DNA from: Chryseobacterium sp. 52
Lineage (GTDB): Bacteria; Bacteroidota; Bacteroidia; Flavobacteriales; Weeksellaceae
DNA: 64,000 bases
NCBI RefSeq assembly: GCF_002754245.1
Contig: NZ_PEEX01000001.1
Location: 806,001 to 870,000 of the forward strand
Reading direction: 5' to 3'
Of the stretch, positions 21,628 through 29,837 are shown piece after piece. The stretch's first letter is position 1, and every line of letters begins with the position of its first letter. The translations under genes and the position numbers were made by a program. The notes beneath the pieces are model-generated. The model ran no database searches, was not told the DNA's origin, and saw only the letters and a list, made by a program, of their open reading frames with translations.

Positions 21628-24378
21628 ATGAAAGGAAAGATTTCTTTATTTCTGATGCTTTTTTTTACAGTGCTCACTTTTGCACAGAAAACAGTGTCAG
21701 GGAAAATTACCGATGAAGACGGATCCGCTATTCCCAGCGCCAGTGTTACGATAGAAGAACCGGGCAAAGATGCAATCCTGGCGTACGGGATTACCAATTC
21801 TAAAGGAGAATATAAAGTAACGTTCACGTCTTCAGAATCTAAGGTAGATTTGAAAGTAAAGGCTTTTAACCAAAAACCTCTGACCCAACAGATCAATAAC
21901 AGCGAGCAGACCCTGAGTTTTAAAATGCAGTCTGAAGCTACGGAAATAAAAGAAGTACAGTTGAAAACCAAGATGATCACGGCAAGAGGAGATACCATTG
22001 CCTATGACCTTAAGGCTTTTGACAGTAAAAGTGACAGGACACTTGCCGATGTGATGAGAAAAATTCCGGGTATTGAAGTGAACAAAGACGGAAGTATTCT
22101 TTATCAGGGAAATGCCATTAATAAATTTTATGTCAACGGAAAAGATTTGATGGAAGGAGGCTATGGAACCATCAACAATTCACTTCCAAAAGACGCAGTA
22201 CAGAAGGTGGAGGTTCTTGAAAACCACCAACCGGTTAAAATCCTACAGGATAAAGTGCCTTCTGATCAGGCAGCTATCAATATCAAGCTGAAAAATTCCG
22301 TTACCATGACCGGAAGAGGAGAAGTGGGAACTGGTTTTGGCGACCCGTGGCTATGGAATGTGAAGTTAACCCCTATGTTTTTCGGACAGAAAAGCCAATG
22401 GGTTGTTAATTATAAAGCCAACAATATGGGGGAAGAGGTAGAAAATGAAGGAAATATACTGGCATTCGGAAGCAGCTGGGAAGGCAGAAGAATCAATGCT
22501 GGTCAAAATGACTGGCTGAATGTGGAAAATGCACAAACACCTAACCTACCTGTGAAAAGGTATTTAATGAACAGTGTACATTACCTGTCCGCAAATTATC
22601 TTACCAATATCGACAAAAAGAAAGAATGGGAGCTGAAAGCCAATGCCAATTATACCAATAATACAGTGGAAAGAGAAGATATTGTAGAAACGGTATACAG
22701 CCCAAGAGGTGATACACCAGGTTCAACAATAACGACAAGTACAAAAAATAAATTTTTCACGGACAAGTTGAAAGGGGAGTTGATCTTTACTAAAAATGCG
22801 AAGAAAGGGTTCTTTAAAAATACAACAAGCTTCAGCCAATTCTGGAATGCAGACCGTGCTGTTGCTAACAGAGTAGGAAGGGTTGGAAATGAATCCGTAC
22901 AGTCACCTACATCTTCTTTTCAGAACTCTTTAAGCACGATTATTCCTTGGAAGGAAAAAATGGTGAATTTTAAATCCTATATAAGTTATCAGGATGATAG
23001 CCAAACGCTTGAAGTAGCACCGGCCAACTATCTTCAGATTTTATATAAAAATCCTACATCGAATTCTACGACACCTATTAATTTTGCTCCGGGAACATCA
23101 GCCATGCAAAGTTTCAGACTTAAAACTTTAGAAACTTCGCATTCTGCGAACATTAGTTTTAGTAGAAAAGGGTGGACATTTACACCACAGGTGGGACTTG
23201 ATTTTTCATCAAAAAAATTGAATACAGATTTCACAGGTACAGCAATTCCTAATCCTTTGATTCCGAATGATGTTGCGCCAAGTTTTGATGGTCCTGGTTA
23301 TGAAAACGATCTGACATTTACAGAATTTGCACCTACCGGGTCTCTGGGAATCAATTACAAGTCGGAAGCTTGGAGCTTATTTGCCAACGTTCCGGTAAAT
23401 TTCAACAGCATCAAAGCAGAAGATGATCTTAGAAACGTACACAAATCATTGCATAAAACCACATTTACTCCAAATGCTTATTTACAGTACTCATTTGCCT
23501 CTTTCTGGAAAGCAAGTGTGAATGGTAATATAAGCAACAACTTCGGGGATGTTAAATCTGCATACGCAGGATATACGCTTCTTAGCCCGGGAGGATTTAA
23601 TGTAATGGATCCTAATAACCCGATTCCACAGACCGTTTCCAAAAGTGGAGGCACAAGAATCGAGTACAGAAATCCATTGAACAATTTATTCTTTAATGTG
23701 AATTACTCTTTAAGTGACAGCAAAAAGAACCTTCTTGCTTCTCCGATCCTTGATATCACAACAGGATTTACATTAATACAGTACAGAGAGCAGGAAAATC
23801 ACGCAAAAAGCAATCGATTTGGAGTAGAAGTAGGTAAATATTTTCCAAAATTTAAGACAAATGCTTCGGTAAGTTATAGCAATACACTTTCAAAAGCTGA
23901 TGCTTTCTTAGATAATATCCAGTATTTAAGTAAAAATAATACACAGTCTTATGGATTCAAATTGAATAACACCTATTTCAGCTGGATGAGTTTAGATTAT
24001 AACCTTAGCCTTTCCAGAAACAAGCAAGATAATGAAGGGCTAAATGAAAGAGGAGCAAGTCTGGGGATTAATAAAGGATTTAATCATAATCTAGGAGCGT
24101 TTTTCTATCCGATAGAAAACCATACCGTAGGATTCAACTGGGACCAGGTCAATACAAGCGACGGCCAGAATAAATACAAGAATGCCTTTTATGATGTCTC
24201 TTACCAGTTTACATGGTCTAAAAAGAAAATTGACTTTGAACTTAAATGGATGAATATCGCTAATAGAAGAGTTTTTGAAACCTATAACATCAACCAGGCA
24301 ACAAACAGTGTTGCGTACACAAGAGTGCAGCTCCGCCCAAGCCAGGTCATGTTTACCGTAAAATTCAACTTCAAATAA
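21628..24378 (+). CDS. TonB-dependent receptor-like outer-membrane beta-barrel protein
   Basis: A 916-residue outer-membrane protein. Signal peptide at about 1-19 (ending LTFAQ), then a CarboxypepD-regulatory-like beta domain (about 21-105: VSGKITDEDGSAIPSASVTI) and a short plug-like domain (about 125-215: LADVMRKIPGIEVNKDGSILYQG, FYVNGKDLM). A long beta-barrel ends in the aromatic FTVKFNFK. This is the outer-membrane beta-barrel family close to TonB receptors and often paired with GLPGLI proteins, as here (25187). The transported or bound substrate is unknown. The gene ends in eight consecutive TAA codons. Confidence 0.9.
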   Translation: MKGKISLFLMLFFTVLTFAQKTVSGKITDEDGSAIPSASVTIEEPGKDAILAYGITNSKGEYKVTFTSSESKVDLKVKAFNQKPLTQQINNSEQTLSFKMQSEATEIKEVQLKTKMITARGDTIAYDLKAFDSKSDRTLADVMRKIPGIEVNKDGSILYQGNAINKFYVNGKDLMEGGYGTINNSLPKDAVQKVEVLENHQPVKILQDKVPSDQAAINIKLKNSVTMTGRGEVGTGFGDPWLWNVKLTPMFFGQKSQWVVNYKANNMGEEVENEGNILAFGSSWEGRRINAGQNDWLNVENAQTPNLPVKRYLMNSVHYLSANYLTNIDKKKEWELKANANYTNNTVEREDIVETVYSPRGDTPGSTITTSTKNKFFTDKLKGELIFTKNAKKGFFKNTTSFSQFWNADRAVANRVGRVGNESVQSPTSSFQNSLSTIIPWKEKMVNFKSYISYQDDSQTLEVAPANYLQILYKNPTSNSTTPINFAPGTSAMQSFRLKTLETSHSANISFSRKGWTFTPQVGLDFSSKKLNTDFTGTAIPNPLIPNDVAPSFDGPGYENDLTFTEFAPTGSLGINYKSEAWSLFANVPVNFNSIKAEDDLRNVHKSLHKTTFTPNAYLQYSFASFWKASVNGNISNNFGDVKSAYAGYTLLSPGGFNVMDPNNPIPQTVSKSGGTRIEYRNPLNNLFFNVNYSLSDSKKNLLASPILDITTGFTLIQYREQENHAKSNRFGVEVGKYFPKFKTNASVSYSNTLSKADAFLDNIQYLSKNNTQSYGFKLNNTYFSWMSLDYNLSLSRNKQDNEGLNERGASLGINKGFNHNLGAFFYPIENHTVGFNWDQVNTSDGQNKYKNAFYDVSYQFTWSKKKIDFELKWMNIANRRVFETYNINQATNSVAYTRVQLRPSQVMFTVKFNFK

Positions 24379-24399
24379 TAATAATAATAATAATAATAA
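24376..24399 (+). repeat. (TAA)8 trinucleotide repeat of stop codons
   Basis: The stop codon of the beta-barrel gene is the first of eight in-frame TAA units. Length changes here would not alter the protein. Confidence 0.95.
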
Positions 24400-24430
24400 A
24401 AACCAATCTCAGCGAGATTGGTTTTTTATT
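24398..24430. terminator. Bidirectional terminator
   Basis: AAACCAATCTC-AGC-GAGATTGGTTT is a perfect 11-bp stem, followed by TTTTATTT, between the beta-barrel gene and the convergent DinB gene. Confidence 0.92.
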
Positions 24431-24449
24431 TGAGATATATTCTTTTCTT

Positions 24450-24947
24450 CTAGAAACTCTGGTTATCAGCAGAGGGTCCGTAGCTTCCGGGAAGAGGAAT
24501 GTCATTCAGTCTGTAATAGACTCCCAACTGTGCCCTGTGATGGGTAATTTGATTTAAGGCATGCCGGATTGAACCGTATTTCGTCCATTTTGCGACTTCA
24601 TGGCCATTGTTTTTAAGTGCCCAGGTTTGGTTGAGATCATCTTCCTGAGCATTTCCAAGGGCTTCCTGCGAAGATTTAAAATTCTCGTCCAGTGTCTGCA
24701 GCAGATCTTCTTTGGTAGAAAGATGCTTTGGCTGGAAAGCTCCGGTGGCAAAATCCAGATCTGAAGTTTTCAGCATGGTGTCTGTCCATCCGAAAATTTC
24801 CGAAATATGAGTGGCAAGAGGCATCATTTTCATACTTTTTTCATGCGGAGCATAGTCATTTTTATCCTCTGGATAGGCTTCAAAAAATTTTCTGGTCGTC
24901 TGGTACTCCGTTTCAAACTCGTCTTTAAATTGTGATAAAGTGTCCAT
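24450..24947 (-). CDS. DinB family protein
   Basis: A 165-residue four-helix protein of the DinB/YfiT superfamily, whose members are metal-dependent transferases or hydrolases, often with thiol cofactors. Likely metal ligands are the histidine in PLATHISEIFGW (about residue 47) and the HH pair in ALNQITHHRAQLGVYYRL (about 136-137). The substrate is unknown. It lies between the beta-barrel and GLPGLI genes but on the opposite strand. Two perfect palindromes sit just upstream of its start (24959-24987). Confidence 0.88.
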   Translation of the reverse strand: MDTLSQFKDEFETEYQTTRKFFEAYPEDKNDYAPHEKSMKMMPLATHISEIFGWTDTMLKTSDLDFATGAFQPKHLSTKEDLLQTLDENFKSSQEALGNAQEDDLNQTWALKNNGHEVAKWTKYGSIRHALNQITHHRAQLGVYYRLNDIPLPGSYGPSADNQSF

Positions 24948-24958
24948 AATATTTTGTT

Positions 24959-24987
24959 TTTAAGTACTTAAAGGTAAAACTTTTACC
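24959..24987. promoter_or_regulatory. Two adjacent perfect palindromes upstream of the DinB gene
   Basis: TTTAAGTACTTAAA (24959-24972) and GGTAAAA-C-TTTTACC (24973-24987) abut. On the minus strand they include TACCTTTA, a near match to the -7 box, 12-20 bases from the start codon, so they may be an operator for this gene. Confidence 0.4.
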
Positions 24988-25139
24988 GCTGAAAATGTTT
25001 TAACAGAATCATAATTTTATCCTCTATAATGTCAATCATAAACAAGATCCGGTAATAACGGTAGATAAGGCTCATTAAATATAATGACGGTTGATAATCA
25101 GTAATTTAGAAAAGGGATAATGAAATTTTGAAAAAAAAC

Positions 25140-25186
25140 TGTAACATATGTCAACAACCGGTAACTAATTAGTAAACATTATTACA
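25140..25186 (+). promoter_or_regulatory. Leader motif shared with the beta-barrel gene, copy 2
   Basis: TGTAACA (25140), ACAACC (25154) and AACTAATTAG (25163) repeat the order seen at 21581-21613; the distance from TGTAACA to the ATG is 47 bases in both. Confidence 0.45.
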
Positions 25187-26104
25187 ATGAAAAAGCTATT
25201 TTCTGTATTCTTTATTGCTCTTTTTGCAATCGCATCCGCACAGGATTCTAAAGAATCAAAAGAAACGTCAAACCGTTTCTTTTACGAATTGACTTTTAAA
25301 CCGAAAAAAGATTCAACAAAACTGGATAAAGTAGTGACAATCTTAGACATTACAGATAAAAACAGATCTATTTACCAGGATTATACTGTAATTGCACAGG
25401 ATTCTATCATGAAAATAGAAATGGAAGCAATACAGAAATCAGGAATGATGAAAGATTTGTCAAAATCTCTCAAAACCCCAAAAATCTCTGCAAAAATATA
25501 CAAGTCATATCCAGGTATGAAAGTTCAGTATGTAGACAAAATAGCAAGTGGATTTACACCAGCGAATATTGGATATAGCGAAGACTTAAAATTTAACTGG
25601 AATATTCTAAATGATAAACAAAAAATAGGAGAGTACAATACGCAAAAGGCAACAACTGAATTTGGAGGAAGAAAATGGACCGCTTGGTTCAGTACAGACT
25701 TACCATTTCAGGATGGCCCGTATAAGTTCTTCGGACTTCCTGGTCTGATCGTTAAAATTGAAGATGACGGGAAGAATTATTCCTGGATTCTACAGGGAAA
25801 TAAAAAGATTAAAGACTTTACAGAATACTCTTATATTGAAAACCTGATGCAGGCAAAAGGAGGTAAAGTAAATGAATTAACAAGAGAAAAATTTGAAAAA
25901 ACATTCAATGATTTCAAAAAAGACCCCTTTGCCTCTATAAGACCTATGATGACGCAGGAAATGTTGTCTAAAACAGTTCCGGGAATGGATGGAACGGTTG
26001 GAGATATGGTGAAAAAGCAGGAACAACAGTATAAAGACTTTTATAATGCTAACGATAATCCGATAGAAAAACCATCAGGAGATCAGGAGAAAAAGAAAAA
26101 ATAA
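25187..26104 (+). CDS. GLPGLI family protein
   Basis: A 305-residue exported protein with signal peptide MKKLFSVFFIALFAIASAQ and the diagnostic GLPGLI motif at residues 183-188 within PYKFFGLPGLIVKIEDDG. The C-terminus is Lys/Glu-rich. GLPGLI proteins are common in Bacteroidetes and often lie next to TonB-type beta-barrel genes, as here (21628), but their function is not known. A common role at the outer membrane with the 916-residue protein is inferred from the pairing and the shared leader motif, despite the DinB gene between them. Confidence 0.93.
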   Translation: MKKLFSVFFIALFAIASAQDSKESKETSNRFFYELTFKPKKDSTKLDKVVTILDITDKNRSIYQDYTVIAQDSIMKIEMEAIQKSGMMKDLSKSLKTPKISAKIYKSYPGMKVQYVDKIASGFTPANIGYSEDLKFNWNILNDKQKIGEYNTQKATTEFGGRKWTAWFSTDLPFQDGPYKFFGLPGLIVKIEDDGKNYSWILQGNKKIKDFTEYSYIENLMQAKGGKVNELTREKFEKTFNDFKKDPFASIRPMMTQEMLSKTVPGMDGTVGDMVKKQEQQYKDFYNANDNPIEKPSGDQEKKKK

Positions 26105-26188
26105 ACATTCATATCAACTAAATTATATTTTTGAATCAACCCAGATACAGTCATGTATTTGGGTTGATTTCTTTCATGTCCATCGTTA

Positions 26189-26205
26189 TTTAGATTAAAT
26201 TTAAA
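26189..26205 (+). promoter_or_regulatory. Candidate iron-responsive operator before feoA
   Basis: TTTAGATT-A-AATTTAAA is a 17-bp dyad with seven of eight bases matched, lying just upstream of the -7 box at 26211 and so over the -33 region. Its position before feoAB suits a Fur- or DtxR-type repressor; the protein is not identified. Confidence 0.4.
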
Positions 26206-26210
26206 TAACG

Positions 26211-26218
26211 TATATTTG
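26211..26218 (+). promoter_or_regulatory. -7 promoter box before feoA
   Basis: TATATTTG, a perfect TAnnTTTG box, 20 bases before the TTG start at 26239. Confidence 0.6.
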
Positions 26219-26238
26219 CCTTTACAAAAAATGAGGTT

Positions 26239-26493
26239 TTGAAAGAGAAGGACTTACATAAATTAAGCGGGTTTCCTAAAAACAAAATGGGGAAGATTTT
26301 AGGGTATGATAATGATCACCTGAAAATGCCGAACAAGATCATAGAAATGGGGCTTCTGCCGGAAACTGTTTTCAGGATATTGTATCAGGCGCCGTTCAAT
26401 GGTCCTATGTATGTGGAATTTGGAGAGGAAAAAAGCCGCATCGCGCTTCGTGAAGAAGAGGGAGATTATATTATTGTTGAAGAATTGAATTAA
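26239..26493 (+). CDS. feoA: FeoA-like ferrous iron transport protein
   Basis: FeoA is a small SH3-like cytoplasmic protein that helps the ferrous-iron permease FeoB. The 84-residue product matches in size and pattern: LSGFPKNKMGKILGYDN, KIIEMGLLPETVFRILYQAP, and MYVEFGEEKSRIALREEEGDYIIVEE. No upstream ATG is usable (the one at 26231 meets TGA at once) and the next ATG, Met17, would cut into the domain, so a TTG start at 26239 is most likely. Its TAA overlaps the feoB ATG. Confidence 0.9.
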   Translation: MKEKDLHKLSGFPKNKMGKILGYDNDHLKMPNKIIEMGLLPETVFRILYQAPFNGPMYVEFGEEKSRIALREEEGDYIIVEELN

Positions 26494-28526
26494 TGCAGGA
26501 AAATAAGAAAAAACAGGTCCTTTTAGTCGGGAATCCTAATGTGGGAAAGTCTACGGTTTTCAATGCACTTTGCAACAAAAAGCAGAAGACCGGAAATTAC
26601 GCAGGTGTTACCGTTGCGAGCCATTCTGGAAATTACACCTATGAAAATGAGGAAGTTGAGGTAATCGACTTGCCCGGTTCATACAGTGTTTATCCAAGCT
26701 CGGAAGATGAAGCTATTTTTTCCAAATTTCTTATTGATGAGCAGAAAAACTATGAAGGAGTAATTTATATCCTTGAAGCCCTGAGCTTGAAAAGAGGATT
26801 GCTTCTTTTTCAGCAGATACAGGATTTAGGGATTCCTATGATATTGGTGGTCAACCAGATTGACCAGGCAGAAAGAAGAGGAATTACCATTGATATCCAG
26901 AAGTTTTCTGATGCTTTGGGAATTAAAATTATTCAGACCAATGCCAAAGAGCAATTGGGAATAGATGAAATAAAAGAAGCTGTTCTGAAAAACGGGTTCG
27001 TAAAAGCCGATAAAATATCTTTCGAAACACCGAATGAACATAAAGATTTTATCCAAAAAATAGTGAGCCATAAAGGCTTCGATAATGAATATAAAGCCTG
27101 GATGAGCCTTTCTCTGGGTTCTGATATAGGAAAAATAAGCTCCATAAAAGATCTGATGAACGAGCCCGATTCTAAAAGTCTGGTTCCCAAAAGACTTCAG
27201 GTTCAGGAAACGGTAAGAAGATATCAGAATGTAGATAAAATTTTAGCAGATGTAATCTCCAAAAAAGCTCAGTTCAAAGAACTGCTCACCGAAAAACTGG
27301 ATAAAGTACTGGTTCACAAGTTCTGGGGGTATATTGTTTTCCTCCTGATCCTGTTGATTATTTTCCAGAGTGTTTTCTTCCTGGCAGAATATCCGATGAA
27401 CTGGATCGATGATTTCTTCTCATGGTTTGCTGCCTTTACCGGAGAGCATCTTCCTGAAGGACCGATTAATTCATTAATTTCAAACGGAATTGTTCCCGGA
27501 ATCGGAGGAATTGTGGTCTTTGCTCCACAGATCGGGATCTTATTATATTTCCTGTATCTATTGGAAGATTCAGGATATATGGCGAGAGTGGTGTTTCTGA
27601 TGGACAGGATGTTACGACCGTTCGGTCTGAACGGAAAAAGTATTGTACCGCTGGTATCGGGAACCGCCTGTGCGATTCCTGCAGTTATCTCAACAAGAAA
27701 TATTGAAAATGTAAAAGAAAGACTGTTAACCATATTGGTGACGCCTTTCATGACCTGTTCTGCAAGGCTTCCCGTCTACAGTATCATTATTGGATTAATT
27801 ATTTCAGAAGGATCCTTCTTTGGAATTAAATATAAAGCACTCGTGCTGATGGGAATGTACCTTTTAGGTTTCCTTGTAGCCTTATTTTCAGCAGCTATTC
27901 TTAAACGATTCATCAAAAATGAAGGTAAAACTTACCTTGTGATGGATCTTCCAACCTATAAAAAACCATTGTTCGGATACGATCTTAAAATGGTTTTGGG
28001 AAAAGTATGGGAATTCGTTACAGGAGCCGGAAAGATCATTTTTATTGTAAGTATTATCATCTGGTTTTTAAGTTATTTCGGACCAAAACAGAAGCCTGAT
28101 CAGTTTGTGGCAACAAATGTTGAACTGGATCATTCGTATCTGGCAAAAATGGGGAAAGGCATTGAGCCCCTTATTGAGCCCCTTGGATACGACTGGAAAA
28201 TGGGAGTGGGAATTCTGACAAGTTTTGTGGCGAGAGAAGTTTTCGTGGGAACCATGTCTACCCTTTACAGTTTGGAAGATGATGCTCCCGAAGTGAAAGT
28301 GATTGATAAAATGAGAAGAGATGTTAAACCTGATGGCAGTAAAGTCTTCAGCTTTGCCACAGGAATTTCCGTTCTTTTATTTTATGCATTTGCAATGCAG
28401 TGTGTTTCTACACTTGCAGTAGTCTACAGAGAAACCAAAAGCTGGAAATGGACCGGCTTTCAGGTTGCGATGATGACCGGTTTGGCATATTTTGTGTCGT
28501 TGATAGCATATCAGATTTTAAAATAA
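26493..28526 (+). CDS. feoB: Ferrous iron transporter FeoB
   Basis: FeoB is the inner-membrane ferrous-iron permease with a built-in G protein. The 677-residue protein has the N-terminal GTPase (G1 GNPNVGKST at residues 13-21, DLPGSYSVYP as G3, NQIDQAERR as G4), a helical GDI segment, and two Gate-type membrane halves. The second membrane half includes the motif VSGTACAIPAV and the Cys in MTCSARLPVYS. Length and order are normal. It overlaps feoA by one base (TAATG) and the downstream small gene in the same way, so all three form one operon. Confidence 0.97.
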   Translation: MQENKKKQVLLVGNPNVGKSTVFNALCNKKQKTGNYAGVTVASHSGNYTYENEEVEVIDLPGSYSVYPSSEDEAIFSKFLIDEQKNYEGVIYILEALSLKRGLLLFQQIQDLGIPMILVVNQIDQAERRGITIDIQKFSDALGIKIIQTNAKEQLGIDEIKEAVLKNGFVKADKISFETPNEHKDFIQKIVSHKGFDNEYKAWMSLSLGSDIGKISSIKDLMNEPDSKSLVPKRLQVQETVRRYQNVDKILADVISKKAQFKELLTEKLDKVLVHKFWGYIVFLLILLIIFQSVFFLAEYPMNWIDDFFSWFAAFTGEHLPEGPINSLISNGIVPGIGGIVVFAPQIGILLYFLYLLEDSGYMARVVFLMDRMLRPFGLNGKSIVPLVSGTACAIPAVISTRNIENVKERLLTILVTPFMTCSARLPVYSIIIGLIISEGSFFGIKYKALVLMGMYLLGFLVALFSAAILKRFIKNEGKTYLVMDLPTYKKPLFGYDLKMVLGKVWEFVTGAGKIIFIVSIIIWFLSYFGPKQKPDQFVATNVELDHSYLAKMGKGIEPLIEPLGYDWKMGVGILTSFVAREVFVGTMSTLYSLEDDAPEVKVIDKMRRDVKPDGSKVFSFATGISVLLFYAFAMQCVSTLAVVYRETKSWKWTGFQVAMMTGLAYFVSLIAYQILK

Positions 28527-28678
28527 TGGATACTTCGTTAATTTTTCAGTACGTTATTATCGTATTGATCGTTGCATTTGCCTGCTACTCTTTATTTAAA
28601 GTACTCAGAAAGAACTTTGCACCGAAAAAATTCAGCTCCAAAAGAACCAACTGCGACAAAGATTGTGGATGTTCCTGA
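28526..28678 (+). CDS. FeoB-associated Cys-rich membrane protein
   Basis: A 50-residue protein with one N-terminal transmembrane helix (IFQYVIIVLIVAFACYSLF, about residues 6-24), a basic stretch and the C-terminal cysteine cluster NCDKDCGCS. This is the FeoB-associated Cys-rich family found after feoB, which may bind iron at the permease exit. The reading frame is open from 28400 inside feoB, but the ATG at 28526, which overlaps the feoB stop, is the clear start. Confidence 0.88.
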   Translation: MDTSLIFQYVIIVLIVAFACYSLFKVLRKNFAPKKFSSKRTNCDKDCGCS

Positions 28679-28745
28679 TCCTGTTTTAAGCTTATAATTG
28701 AAAAAATTGTAGTAATTTCATTTTCGAATCTAAAACTATTTCCAT

Positions 28746-29774
28746 TTGAGCCTGAAATCTACAGTTATATTTCTACTTTCCCTGATAACGGTTATGGCGA
28801 AAGCCCAGATCGATACGGCTAAAATCAAATCTTACGCAGATCAGGTGATGGTTCGGGTCAACATTGATACCAACATTGAAAGATATGTTTTTACCGAAGG
28901 TCCGGAGGATAAACCGCTGGAAACCATTCTTTCCATCAACAATAAAACAAGAGCTTCTTTTTCCGTTGACTATAAAATTATAAGTGGTACCGTATCTTTT
29001 ACCCCCAATTTTCTTCCGGGTAATAATGATAATGAACTGAAAGGAAGCAGTTCATATGCCGACTTTAGATTTCGTTTTTTTCCAAAAAAAATTATTCAGA
29101 CCGTTTATTACAAAAAAGTAAAAGGATTTTACATTGAAAATATGCAAGACTTCTTTCCCGAATGGAAGGAAGGAAAAGATGCATATCTTCAGTTTCCGGA
29201 TTTGAAAATTCAGAGTTTTGGAGGATCTACGGCCTATGTCATGAAGAAAGATTTTTCCCTGAAAAGTATTTATACACAGGGTGAGTGGCAGAAAGAAAGC
29301 CGTGGAAGCTGGGTGCCTGTTATAGATTATGATCTGTCTATCTTCACAGATATTATAGATGGCAGAAAGAACAGGGATACCCAATACAGTATTGGTGCCA
29401 GTATGGGATACTTTTACAACTGGGTTCTTGGGAAAAAAAACAGAGTGAATATTGCTCCGAATGTGGGACTTGGATTAGGTGGAATGTTTTCCAGCACCCG
29501 GGATATTCTGGATGACGGAACAAAATCAAGCAAAGAGAATACCCAATATCTGACGATCAGATTTGCAACAGGTCTGCACATAGGATATAATACGGACAGG
29601 CTGCTGTTTGGAGGAAAGTTCAATGTCACCTCGTCTGCTTACAATGAAAAAGGGAATCAGAATGTACAAAATAATAATCTCTACGGATTGATTTACATAG
29701 GCTATCGTTTTCCGCCTCCTGGCGTGGTAAAAAGAAATTATGATAAGATCCAGAAAAAGATCCCCATTTTATAA
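28746..29774 (+). CDS. DUF4421 outer-membrane protein
   Basis: A 342-residue exported protein with a signal peptide of about 20 residues (LKSTVIFLLSLITVMAKAQ) and many alternating hydrophobic strands ending in YGLIYIGYRF. These features fit an outer-membrane beta-barrel of the DUF4421 family, whose function is unknown. The start is a TTG at 28746; the next in-frame ATG would fall inside the signal peptide. It follows the feo genes by 67 bases, with no clear terminator between them. Confidence 0.8.
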   Translation: MSLKSTVIFLLSLITVMAKAQIDTAKIKSYADQVMVRVNIDTNIERYVFTEGPEDKPLETILSINNKTRASFSVDYKIISGTVSFTPNFLPGNNDNELKGSSSYADFRFRFFPKKIIQTVYYKKVKGFYIENMQDFFPEWKEGKDAYLQFPDLKIQSFGGSTAYVMKKDFSLKSIYTQGEWQKESRGSWVPVIDYDLSIFTDIIDGRKNRDTQYSIGASMGYFYNWVLGKKNRVNIAPNVGLGLGGMFSSTRDILDDGTKSSKENTQYLTIRFATGLHIGYNTDRLLFGGKFNVTSSAYNEKGNQNVQNNNLYGLIYIGYRFPPPGVVKRNYDKIQKKIPIL

Positions 29775-29793
29775 CTTAAAATAGTCTTTTAAG

Positions 29794-29801
29794 TATCTTT
29801 G
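29794..29801 (+). promoter_or_regulatory. -7 promoter box before glmM
   Basis: TATCTTTG, a perfect TAnnTTTG box, 36 bases before the glmM ATG at 29838. Confidence 0.6.
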
Positions 29802-29837
29802 CTCAGAATACAACCAATTAAAAAAAATAAAAACAGA

